Assembly: GCA_916613615.1 (NCBI GenBank)
Contig: OU744730.1
Location: 4,433,582-4,497,581 of the forward strand
Reading direction: 5' to 3'
DNA from: Steromphala cineraria
Lineage: Eukaryota > Mollusca > Gastropoda > Trochida > Trochidae
DNA length: 64,000 nt
Part shown: one piece after another, positions 32,248-43,174 of the stretch
How positions within the stretch are numbered: position 1 is the stretch's first letter
Layout: each line of letters starts with the position of its first letter
Made by a program: the position numbers and the translations under genes
Notes under the pieces: generated by a model
Database searches by the model: none
What the model saw: only the letters and a program-made list of their open reading frames with translations
Told to the model about the DNA's origin: nothing

Positions 32248-32847
32248 CTAACGAGGCCCGAACTGGCAGAAGGAATTCCACCACTCATCACCCCTATCAT
32301 TTTTGCTATGATTCGCCTTCCCCGCTCTGATGAGAGCCGCATCTAGTCTAATGCAGAAGTATCTTTTCAAAGACGAGCGCGGAACATTAATGGACAAACT
32401 CTTAAAATATCTGGCAAGCGTTTCCTTCGCACTTGACAGATGAAATTTTAAAACAGTTTGCACTCCTTTGTGGGGTGCTAGCGTTTGTTTGGGGTACGGT
32501 AGAGTTACACTAACGGCAATATTATGATACCCTTTCAATAGATAATCTTGAAAGAAAAAATTCACATATCTGTCGATGATAGGTACCAGCGGGCGGCCAT
32601 GTTTCTCATCGCCTGCAAGAAGATCAAAGAGATAAGCCGACACAACACCAGCTACATCTCTACAAGAGAAACCCGAAATGTCAAAGCACTCGGAAATACA
32701 ATCATAATGTCGCGTGTTTACCATCATACATACCTTTATATTGTGTATGCTTCTAATTGCTCGAGTTGGCGTGAACTTATTGTGTTGAAATACCTCCGTC
32801 CTTGCCCCAGACAGGACGTGAAAAGCTTTTTTTCGCTGGGAAAGCAA
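32248..32847 (-). CDS. Unrecognised 199-codon ORF
   Basis: This is the longest open frame outside the LINE and the microsatellites. I do not recognise it. It has mixed composition with no low-complexity tract, some hydrophobic stretches (GVVSAYLFDLL about residues 67-77; IDRYVNFFFQDYLL about 91-104) but no clear membrane span, and a basic C-terminal third. It lies next to a CpG-rich island (31.5-32.1 kb), which could be a downstream or antisense promoter region. No polyadenylation signal or splice sites were verified. It may be a single-exon gene, an exon, or chance. Confidence 0.22.
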   Translation of the reverse strand: MLSQRKKAFHVLSGARTEVFQHNKFTPTRAIRSIHNIKVCMMVNTRHYDCISECFDISGFSCRDVAGVVSAYLFDLLAGDEKHGRPLVPIIDRYVNFFFQDYLLKGYHNIAVSVTLPYPKQTLAPHKGVQTVLKFHLSSAKETLARYFKSLSINVPRSSLKRYFCIRLDAALIRAGKANHSKNDRGDEWWNSFCQFGPR

Positions 32848-32949
32848 TGCTTTTTAGTTGGAATTCATATAGACATTTGCTTTGTTGACGCGTTGGGCTA
32901 TTGTGTGGAATATACAGATCGTAAAGCCATTTCTAGCTGCTAAGTAAAA

Positions 32950-33825
32950 TTCGCGATTCTCAACAAGTCGGCTGAGCTTTTAAGAACCATTTTCAAAGAA
33001 AGTGAACAACGAATGCTTATTAGTTATGTGTCGTTGTTTAAACCATTAAGAGTAATGCCGTAAAGGTTATGTATGCATTGTGAATCAGTCCTCTGTGTGA
33101 ACTCAAGCTGGATGGCGTTTTAAAGAAATAAAGTCGTTTTAAAATTGAAAAATTGTATTATACTTGTACTTTAATACCGAATGTAAACTTTATTCACTGT
33201 ATAATATATGACCTATATTTGGAAATGCACTTTTAACAGGGAAATAGGACATAAAGGGAAAAGGAGTGTGTTGTAAGAATAAGATTCTTCCAATGAAAAC
33301 AAAAACAGGAAAAGTACTTCAAACGAATTATATATTTTAAGGAATCAAGTATAATTATTTACATTGACTATCTACATTTATTGTCTACAACAACGTTAGG
33401 CACATTGATACACAACTTAAGATAGCAATAAGTGAGTATGTAGTTTGTAAAGTATGTATTATGATATAATTTATTAATCCATATACTGAAATACTTTGTC
33501 AGGTGTTATTATGTCATATACGTTACATTATATGGAGACCAAAACATATAATGTCAGAGATATTGACTATGTTAAAGGTTCAGAGGTAATTATAATTTCT
33601 CCATGTCAACAATTTTAACCCCAAACTCATGTCTTGTTTTAACCCCTTCCCTAACAATTAATTTCTTCCTATCTGCTCTCGAATTTAGGCAAATATAATT
33701 AAATCTATGAACAAACCTCTTTAAAGGTGTCGCATACACAAAAACAGAATATATTTCAGGATAACAACTTCTTTATTGCGATTTTCACAGAAAAATGCTG
33801 TCAAGAAAATATTGCTGTTCTCACA
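32950..33825. other. AT-rich DNA, no supported gene
   Basis: No repeats or frames of note, apart from one copy of the dispersed motif GGATAACAACTTCTTTATT at 33760-33778. Confidence 0.5.
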
Positions 33826-33829
33826 AAAT

Positions 33830-34530
33830 GGTAACTGGGATATAAGAACATGTCTTCAAATTGCTAAGAAAAATTTCTTCGTGTTCAACGTTACCAAGCG
33901 TTCTTCAACACGAAGTTATTTTATCCAGAAAATTATGTCTATGTAACAAAAGGTAAAGATGAAAATAAGAACATTTATTGCGAAACTACTTAGGGTTCCA
34001 TGTACTCAAAATTATTTACTAAAGACTTACTTACTGTGTCCCTCCACCAACTCTTACACATGAGTTAAAAAAAGTAAACATTTTAACAAATTATAACTTG
34101 GAAAATAAGAACATTTACTTACAAGTGCTCAGAAACCATACAGATATATACTCAAATTTATTTCTCCAAGACTTATCCCACCCCCTCCCATCTCTCCAAC
34201 TTCAAAGTTTCCAAAAGTATAACTTTCTTACAATTAAGAACTTCGAAAACAACAACATTTACTTACAACTTCTTAGAAACCACTCAGGCTTCCATATATT
34301 CAAAACTTTTCTCCAAGACTAATTTGTCCCCTCCCCCCTCTGTTACTTCAAAGTTCCCAAAAAGTAAAACTATCTAACAAATGAAAACTTTGAAATAACA
34401 ACATTTGATAAGAATTGCTTTCGAAACCACCGACGGTTCCATATACTCAAATTTATTTCTCCAAGACCCCCCCCCCCCCCCCCCCTCTCAATATCAACCC
34501 CAGGAGTTCCCAAAAGTAAGACAGCGGGAT
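33830..34530. repeat. Tandem repeat, about 5 copies of a 140-147 bp unit
   Basis: The anchor GAAAATAAGAACATTT starts at 33961 and 34101, with variants at 34245 and 34392 and a poorer copy near 33839. Each is followed by GAAACnAC, GGnTTCCATATACTCAAA, TTTCTCCAAGAC and a C-rich stretch, then GTTCCCAAAAGTAA. The C-rich stretch has expanded to 19 C in the last unit (34467-34485). Confidence 0.85.
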
Positions 34531-34539
34531 CATTTCTAT

Positions 34540-36255
34540 TCACAAAGCGCAAACTCCGGGCGATGACACCCAGTAATACTAATTTGATTCCATCTATTCT
34601 CAACCCGTGCGCCTCACTTGTCCATGATGTTTATACGAACGGGCCAGTAGCCCAAATATTAATTAGCCAATTTTCTCTCAATTCTGTCCGCCTAGGAAAA
34701 GAAATTTATCAAGAGAGAGTTAGTTATTACAGAAATACAGATCGGTTAATCACATTTTCTGGTTTAATCTGTGCCACTAGGGCATCGGTCATTCTCATAA
34801 CTTCTTTAAGCCCGTAGCGAAGTCGTCGACGGTGAAAGACAATAGAGCTTCTGAATATAAAATCACCATCCAAGAGTAACCTATTTCGATTGACGATGCT
34901 TTAATTTCGTTTCACGGTAAATGGGTTATCTAGGTTAAAAGAGTTATTTGAATTGTACGTTATCGTATTGCTATGAAATTTGTTTTTACATTTTTGTTAA
35001 ATAGCTGAAATATTGCCGACAGCCTGTTAAACTCCTTCTCACTTATTGAATAATATTCTTCATTCATTAAATTTTGTTCATATACCTATAAAAGTACACA
35101 AATCTTTCTGAGGGTAAGTCCTCCGGTAACCTCTTGGTTACTGCAAGGTGTGGTTTTATAGGTTTTAAGATTCTTGGAACAAACCAGACCGGTTTGCGGT
35201 TTATAACACCCCCCAACTCTTAACCGGCGAGTAAAACGTGTAAAACACGGCTTCTGAACACGATTCCCCTAAAAATGCACGAAATAAAACTTGGAACAAA
35301 CTTTGCTTAAAAAGCATCGTTATACGTCACTTCCTTCCTTATTGAAATGGACACCAACAGCATGTCAGGGCATAACGTCAAACTGCTACACCATCGTATT
35401 TGTATCCGTGTAGCTCCAACCACACCCTGATGTTTATCACTGGAAATGCCTTGTGCCTCACACATCCCAGTCTGTGTGTCCAGACCCTAGAGCTCAAACG
35501 TTAATGGAGCATTAGAATGGAAAATATTGGCAAGTCTAGTTGTTCAAGACTCCTTTTTATATTATTTCAAATTAATATTAAAATGATAGAATTAGCTGTG
35601 AACTTTTTTTTAAAGATAAATTGTGTTAGTCTTATCATTTTAGTAAGTCCGAAAATCTTGATAAATTGAAAATCTATCTGATCCCAGAGCCACCTTTTTC
35701 ATTTCATATAAATTTATCAATATTAAAATTTACCATTTTTTAAAATATTTCAGTGTTGATCATCATATAAGTCTATATTGAGCGATGTTCAAAATCACGT
35801 CACAACCTCGGTGTGGGCAGATGTCTTTTGCAATTAAATTGAACAAAGGAACATTATATGCTACTCGTACATATATAAGTAAATCAAAAGTAGATACATG
35901 CCGAAAAACAATGCATTCGGCACAGGTTATTTTGCGAGAGGAAATAATGACATTTGAAGACCTATAAAAGCTATTCAAACATGGCTATGGGCTGAAGTAC
36001 AATGTATCTGGCAGCGCCGATTCCACAGAAAAAGACCAAGAACACAGAAACGTCTGTTGGGGGAAGTCAACCGGAACTAAACGTGCCACCCAGAATCACA
36101 CGCGTTATGAAACGTTACGTATATGCAACGCTGGCGAGATTTGTTTTATAAATATACCTTTGTATTGTAAACGCTTTCAGCTCGATATATGCAGATATGA
36201 AGAACCTTTTACAAGAACTGTCTGCATTGGATTGTGTGTCTTTGGGTTTTCGTGA
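34540..36255. other. Single-copy DNA, no supported gene
   Basis: GC-richer patches at 34540-34830 and 35220-35500. Frames at 34370-34603 (minus), 34563-34817 (plus) and 35763-35978 (minus) have no recognisable product. 35500-35760 is AT-rich. Confidence 0.4.
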
Positions 36256-36258
36256 ATC

Positions 36259-36600
36259 TTAAAGGGGCACTGGCACGTTTTTTCATTTTTTTTTTCTCTA
36301 AATTATCCCACATAAACGTTTTTTGCCATATGAATTAAATTTGAGGGTCAGACATGGCACAACCTGACCTGATGATCTTAGTCATAGAGGAAATTATCAA
36401 TTACGGAGGGAAAGTTTCTGACGGCCATTTTAGTGTTAGCACCTTCAAGTATAGTCATTTGAGATAGGGAAATGGAGTCGTTATCGCGTTACGTTCGTTA
36501 AAGGATTACAACTTTTCATTTAAAAAAACCAACATGATCTTGCTGTTGTTAACATTTGATTTTGTTTTGCGATATCCTTTCATTTGGCTAAAAATCGTTA
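36259..36600. mobile_element. TTAA-ended MITE, copy 2 (right end degraded)
   Basis: The left end TTAAAGGGGCACTGGCACGT matches the family. Internal GACGGCCATTTTAGTGTTAG, then CACCTT, aligns with the copy at 46320 in the same orientation. The right end reads CTAAAAATCGTTAA where the family has CTAAAAACGTGCTACTGCC, so the right terminal repeat is mostly lost. Confidence 0.7.
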
Positions 36601-36604
36601 AAGG

Positions 36605-37235
36605 GGATTGAAGGGATTCCAATGAAATAGTCAATTTTCATATTTAAAAATCATTTATATTTAATATTTTCTTTCTATCTGAATTTATTCTTTTGGCCTT
36701 AAAATACTTTATAGTTAGTCTTAATTAAATCTTGGTTCACACAAGGGAACATTTTACGTTTTGCTATCAAGAATAGTTCACAGAATTTTTTTTACCTAGT
36801 AACGTATAAAGTCACAAAATATGACCTCATATTTTTGGAAAAAATAAGATTTCCAATTCCTGTAGGAAAACAAAGATAGTTCCTGTTTCATTATTCTTTG
36901 TACATATTTTACATGTTCTAGAATCTAGATTCTTTTTCGATTCTGCCGTTTATCTGTTATGAAAACAATAAAGAACACAGAGCTTAATTTTTGATCATTT
37001 ATATCCATTAAAATTATTTACAAAAAAAACAATTCAAAACAAAATCGTGAAATTATCTTTAAAGCATCAACGTTCCCCTGCTGTTTTCACTACAAACTTT
37101 CTTCGATAAGACACTACTAAACTTATCTATATACTATCTTAAAACAACTAAACATGTAAACATTTTCAACAACTACAAACATGAATTTGCCTCAAAACTG
37201 AAGAATCCTCAAAGGCAATTAAACACTAAAACAGC
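36605..37235. other. AT-rich DNA, no supported gene
   Basis: No repeats, tRNA or frames of note. Confidence 0.5.
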
Positions 37236-37259
37236 GCCGCTCTGTTTTAACCAAACTGT

Positions 37260-37559
37260 TTACACCCGCCTGTCAATTCGACTCTTACCTATCCGAGAGG
37301 GCGTAGGTGCATGTTGCGCTTCCGCCGTTTGGCGCGTATGTATCTCTTCGCGATGTAGTCCCCACGATAACGCCACCCCTGTGACCCCAGGGCAGGCTAA
37401 GTGACGGCGAGGGAGGCGATTAGACTCTTGGTTGACAACAAAATTAAAACTATCTGGATTTGTTTTCTTCTCGAGCGGGACTGACGGCAGCCTGTGCGTT
37501 CGTCTGAAGCTTCTGCGCGATCGAGATGATGTAAAGCTGGCTCGCGACGAGTACAACAT
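37260..37559 (-). CDS. Unrecognised 99-codon ORF in a GC-rich island (possible exon)
   Basis: The frame starts at ATG and encodes an Arg/Ser-rich N-terminus (about residues 6-22) followed by a mixed polar segment. I do not recognise a domain, signal peptide or membrane span. The island 37.24-37.56 kb is clearly richer in GC and CpG than both flanks, with sharp edges, and the frame covers almost all of it. That fits either a coding exon or a CpG island whose high GC removed stop codons. No splice sites were verified. Confidence 0.18.
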   Translation of the reverse strand: MLYSSRASFTSSRSRRSFRRTHRLPSVPLEKKTNPDSFNFVVNQESNRLPRRHLACPGVTGVALSWGLHREEIHTRQTAEAQHAPTPSRIGKSRIDRRV

Positions 37560-37564
37560 GTTGT

Positions 37565-38380
37565 TTTACAATCGTTAAAGAGAAGAAGAGAAACTCGAAC
37601 TATTTCAATCAGATTGTAACATTAAAGGTTAGGAGGTGTTCACAATTTTTTTTTGGCTTCTTTATATTGACTATAGCAAAAATGATATTTTGATACTTGA
37701 ATATTTCCGTTAAAGGTATCTGGATTATTTTCTTAAATGATTTGATATTAAAATAAATATGACTTATTTTCAATAATCAATTTACGTATGTGTTCATGCC
37801 TTACATTGACAAAAAGTTCTTACAATCGAATCTGAATCCGTTTTTGTGTTTCCTGATTAGACCTACATAATCGTATTAAATATGACATTGTCATATCCAT
37901 TATAAAACGAGATGAAAAACTCTTTCTTCGGCAAGTTTAAGGCATATACCGGTACATATAAATCTGTTAAAGTAAGAATATTCACAAATATATTCTCAAA
38001 TATCAAATATCGAAACAATATTCAAATATGAAACATGTCAGTTTCTCAAATCAATCATGAAGAACAAAATACCTAACTCTTTTCCCTAAACGATAACTTA
38101 AAGATGAAGCAGATATCAACAAAGTTGCTTACAAAGCCGTTTCCCCTAATCTCAGAAAAAAATCATTAAGACTGATTTGGAGGTAAAAGAAAACTTTAAT
38201 TCTTAACGAGACGTGGACCGGAATTAAAAGCGTCATGTCTGACTGGTCATGTGGGTGCACTTGATTGGGATGAATCTGTTTTGCGGCGTACGCACATTGA
38301 AGATACGCAGACATAGTGCGTGTTTGGGCCAATTTCAGATATCTTGTAGAATTAATTACTGCATAGACAGACATGAGACT
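37565..38380. other. AT-rich DNA, no supported gene
   Basis: Nothing recognisable. A minus-strand frame (38129-38386) has ordinary composition and no known motif. Confidence 0.45.
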
Positions 38381-38389
38381 AAGCAACGT

Positions 38390-39960
38390 CTAAATTGCTG
38401 CAGAAATTATTTAGTGTGAGAATAGGGACGGTTTACTGATGACCCTTTCATATTACAGCCTTCAGGGGTCATGGGGGGAGGGGAGGGGGATAAGTTAACC
38501 AGGCTCGCGATTAAATTGTATCGAAACGCGAAAGGAAGTGAATCAATTGGAATTGATATAAAGGTTCCAGCGAAAACATGGTTACCATTTGTAAGACACA
38601 GAGCAAGGGAATACTGATAAATGGTCCCCTTCCCCGCCCCTCGAACGCTCGGCTCTGTTTGCACTAGCAATAACTTGCTTGTTAATTTCTCCACTGTTTC
38701 TAATTTGATTGAGCATACGCTAGGAAGCCGCGGACTAGAGCCCAGCAGAGAACATATTGATACAGTGCTCAGCCGAGATCGGGCAAGATGGAATAATTCC
38801 CTATTGTGAAGATTAAAAATTAATGCTCGGGAATACCTAGGAATTTCTACGTGATGGAAGTAATTAAATTTGGGGCTTTCTTCCCGTCTTGCCGAGCAAT
38901 GGAATTCAATATTTTCTTTGTATGAAGGCGGGTAGTTTCCGGCTCAGACGGCTCGGGTTTCTATCGTACTTCGACCCCGCGTTGTAACTAATGCAACCAA
39001 TTGAATTTCGGTGTAGTTTCCGATTGACTTTGGTAACTTAATATGCGGCCTTTCGAGCCGTTTTGGACATTTCCGATATAAGAGGAGATCTTTGGAGGCG
39101 CTCTATCTAAAGAGCAAGGCGCTTTCTTCACCCCAAGGCTTAGTTCTCAAGACTTTCATCTCGTCTGAAAGAGGCACGGCGCTAAACGCTGCGATCCGTT
39201 TTTCTTGAACCTTGCCACGTTGCCGACATTGAGTTGTTTATTAATTATGGGTTAATCAAGGAGGTCAAGCGGGCTAATGCAGGGGGAATCACGGGTGATT
39301 TGAGCAAGAATATAGCAATATGCGCCCGGTGACTCGAATTTCAATATCTAGCGCCTGCCGACTTGATCGAGACCTGCGTAACGCGACCAATCGCACTCCG
39401 ACGAGACAAGGCGTAAAAATTGGATTTTCATATGGTGTCTAAATTTACATTGTAAGGGAGATGGGAGACGAGTTTTTGAGCGGCTGCCCTCGGCCCATTC
39501 ACAGTAATATTGTAAGGTTTTAATACAAATACTCGTCAACAGAAATTTCCTGTCCATAGCGCATGACTGGCCGATCGCAGACTGGGTACAAACGTCATTG
39601 CTTCTTTAATGTGATTTTCGCGCCAAGTTAGAGCTGGCACGCAAGATTGTTACGGCTCTGACGATTTCGCCCTTCGCTCGTTCTTATTTTCTTCTGCATG
39701 ACGAAGTTTTTACACTTTTTCCTTTCAAAATCATAACAACTTGAATTTTGTCGCTTGCTTTCTCTGCGACAGCCCGAAGCATCGAAATTGCGAGAATATG
39801 TCAAAAACTGCAAAGCGGTACGACTGCGAAGCGTCTGCCATTCCGTCGTTGGGATTTTATTCCTGTGCAGTGTCGGTCTAATTTACGTTTTTATTTTGCG
39901 CGTTATTGATCCTGGGAGACAAGACAGTGAATTGACAAAGTGACATTTTGTAATTTAGAC
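38390..39960. other. Extended GC-richer, repeat-free island, candidate conserved regulatory cluster
   Basis: About 1.6 kb has higher GC and CpG than the rest of the window and contains no recognisable transposon. Homeodomain-like cores occur (TTAATTATGGGTTAAT at 39240-39255). Several short frames overlap on both strands. The lack of repeats over this distance, in a window full of them, suggests constraint. I infer this from composition only. Confidence 0.35.
39755..39943 (+). CDS. Unrecognised 62-codon ORF with one membrane-spanning segment
   Basis: The frame starts at ATG with a basic N-terminal half and then a hydrophobic stretch, SVVGILFLCSVGLIYVFILRV (about residues 29-49), long enough to cross a membrane. 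The tail is short and polar. It is not homologous to anything I recognise. It sits at the right edge of the 38.4-39.9 kb island. A small membrane protein is possible, but so is a chance hydrophobic frame. Confidence 0.15.
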   Translation: MLSLRQPEASKLREYVKNCKAVRLRSVCHSVVGILFLCSVGLIYVFILRVIDPGRQDSELTK

Positions 39961-39964
39961 AATT

Positions 39965-42900
39965 TCATCAAGCAAGTTCATTTCGGAGCTATGTTGATTA
40001 AAGACTGGGCGATGCGAACTCTGCAGCAGGATCGCTGCTGCAGTAACCGTGTGAGGAAATTACACACTTGGCGGGAGAAAAGGTAACGCGGTTATAGGGA
40101 TTTAAAGAAGTAGACAAAGGGCAAAAAATGTTCTATCTCTCCAGTTTTGAAATTAAAACAAAGCGTGAGATGACGTCAGGGAATTGAAATTTCTGTCCTA
40201 ACACATCGGTGTTTGGAAGTAATAACTAATTTCGTTGTCAATTTTTGTACTCCGTTTTACTTTTCGTGTTATTTAATTCATTCAAAAAGGGTAAAATATA
40301 ATAAACATTTCACTTTTTGGAAATTTACAACTTATGTAAAATAATTATATTTTTATCAGATACAAATGAACATTAAAAAATGACTATTCTTAAAAATAAA
40401 TACAAACATTTTTAGTCTTTAAATGATTTTTTTTACAATATTATTAATTTTTTTACAAAGAAATATAGTTGAAGGAAAATGATATTATAAATATATAACC
40501 GCAATACATATTCATTCACCCTTAGCAATATAAAAAGTTTTGCATCTACATTTCCCGAGGACTAAACTCCTTGTCACAATAAATATCAAATAGTGGCTAA
40601 AATTACATTTAACCACCAACTGTAAATGAAAAGTTAATTCAATCCGGATTAAAGTTGGTACTTCACGACCATCTACGAATCCTCTTACTGATTAATGGGT
40701 GAAAAAACGCAATCATTTATTGAAGAGGGACGAACTTGTCACCCTCCGTGACGTCATAGCGCTATCCAGCAGCGACCCCTACAGTTAGTGTATGGTGATA
40801 TTCTACAAAATGTGCAATTACAAATCCGAATCTCCCAATCAAGTACGGACCCCGTGTTTGATCCCTTGCTAAGCTGTCCCTTGACCTCGCAGGCCATTCC
40901 ATAGGGGTCACGCACATCAAGCACGCTTCGTCATTATCTCTTTGTTCGGTAATTATCGGGTGTTTCCGTATGTCAAAAACTCGTGACTTTTACACTCGCC
41001 TTTAAGCGGAGCTTTGTTACTTTTCCAAAAGAAATTAATTTAAGTTCTTGAATGTTTGTAAAGGGACAATTATAAGTGTAACTCAATTATCAATTGGTGC
41101 CTTTTAATTATAATTTCCATAAAACTACAATTACTATTACAAATACATATCGTGCCATTTACTTGATTAAATGATAATGCCCTTTTTATCCTTTATGATA
41201 TAGCATATAGTTACCTTTCCCTTAGTAGATAAGGGATATTGCTTATCATACAAAGGTTCCTTCAATTCAACGATAAAACATCATCGAAATTTGCAAACAC
41301 CAATGCAAATTTCTGTTTTCAAATGTCTACTAAATAATGAGGAATTATTTTATATTTCGAATTAGAACTTGATTTGAATGCATTCAAACTTTAAAAACCA
41401 AAATTAAGTTAAATTGAAAAAAAAAGCCATTTTATTGTGCCCTTCACACCATCTTATCAAACAAATCCAACTTTTCATAATTTTTTCTTCAAAGCGTGTA
41501 TGCTCTCGCCTACAAATGCTATTTGTTAGGCCAGACCTTTATTCACAGTAATTCGGTAATTAAATTCCCTCAACAATAGATCGACTCGTCATATTCAGAG
41601 AAATGGTATCTTTTTCGTATTTGTTATTGTGAAAAAAGCATAAAGAACAATTTTCTAGTGTAATAGAATTGTTCCCTGACGTCAGAACGAAGCCGCGTCT
41701 CAGGGAGAATTTATTGTAGTCGGCAGTGCTGCAACCGTTGTTGCAAATAACACTGATGCATACTGACAAGCGACAGTTATTACATTTGACCTTCTGTCAT
41801 TAGGTGGCCTCATATAATACATTTCTTTCAAAATATAATATCTTCACATCCTCGGATCGTTAAAGCAAATAATTTGCTGTGCCCTCTTCTCGCTATGCGG
41901 AGCTAAGGTCGCCCGATCAATTCCGAATGACGGCATTCGGCCGATGTATGGAAACTGGTAGCACTGACACTATATATCATGTATGAAATGATCGGCAATT
42001 ACTCATTTCCGAATAATGCTGTTGAAATGTGCATTAGATCGTGTTATCCTTTTCATAGTTATATGCCGATCAATGATAGCCGACGATTTGCCGTGGAAGC
42101 CATCAGACAGTTATGATAAAGCAATGCGATTACTGACAGCGCTTGGAATCGCTTATGGTAGCCCCAAGCTTGCCGAGTTATTAAAGGGAGCATGAAAAAC
42201 TAGCGCTGGTCGGCGCTATTGGGATCGGTTATGATAGGAATGGTATGCTTGTAAGGCGGGTCTCGAATTGACAGCATTTAGCGTTTATGCATTCTACACA
42301 TGCTTTCGGAATTGTTCAGATTTCGTTCATTTCTGGGGAATTGGAATAATATTTTTTACACGTGTTTTCAAAATGATACATGGTGTTATTTTGAATATTT
42401 GTTAAAAAGCTGAATACTTATTATTGTACTCTTTTATTTACCATTACTGATGAAAGTGTATTATCCTTCAAATCTTTGATGATGTTTAAAAAACAAAACA
42501 ATCAAAAAACAAAAACGAACACACATATATATATAGAGCTTTAAATAAGTATTGATCCAAATTGATCTATCGCGATCAAAGATTGGTGTTTGTATTTTTT
42601 TTCTCATATCTCAATTTACATATCTCTCAAATTTTATCTTCTTGAGACACCTTTTGTCGAAGCAAAAGTTCAAATGTCCCGAGTTAACGTAAATAGGAAC
42701 TTTCATTGCATGCTTTTTGATAGCTCTGTTGGTTTGTTGAGCAATTTCAAATATTCGAGTTTAACTGTTTGCAACATCTAAAGTGCAACAATACAATTCT
42801 CCCGTCCTGCTAATGAAAGTAGCCAATCATAGATTAATGAAACCCTGCCCGAACTTTCACGAGTAAATTTCACATTCTTGTGTGAAATATGTTAAAAAAT

Positions 42901-43015
42901 ATGCATTTCATTTGCTCTCGAGTTTTTTGACCTGTAATAAATGACGAAATGCTCAGATGACATGTCCCGAATCTGCTTGACAATTTAAAGGAATGAAAAT
43001 TTAATTTGTCAAGAT
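39965..43015. other. AT-rich DNA with GC-richer patches, no supported gene
   Basis: Patches at 40690-40950 and 41870-42260 are GC-richer and repeat-free. The second has palindromic-looking AGCGCT-type words and resembles the other islands. A short perfect palindrome region, CTGCAGCAGGATCGCTGCTGCAG, lies at about 40021-40043. Frames are short and unrecognised. Confidence 0.35.
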
Positions 43016-43021
43016 CTCGAT

Positions 43022-43170
43022 GGTTCGATGTTATATGTTGGTACGGTCAATGCTGCGATTGTGCCTGCTGGAGGACCTGGTTCGAATCCCGAAATGGAAC
43101 CACCAAGAATGAGTACAAGAAAGTGTACTATTGCAGAATGCGTGATCCAAAATAAAGAATATTACATATG
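43022..43170 (+). mobile_element. tRNA-related SINE, short
   Basis: A B box GGTTCGAATCC (43079-43089) lies about 40 bp after an A-box-like TATATGTTGGTA. The following 70 bp ends in CAAAATAAAGAATATTAC. The 62-codon frame over it (43028-43216) is a by-product. Confidence 0.5.
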
Positions 43171-43174
43171 TAAA

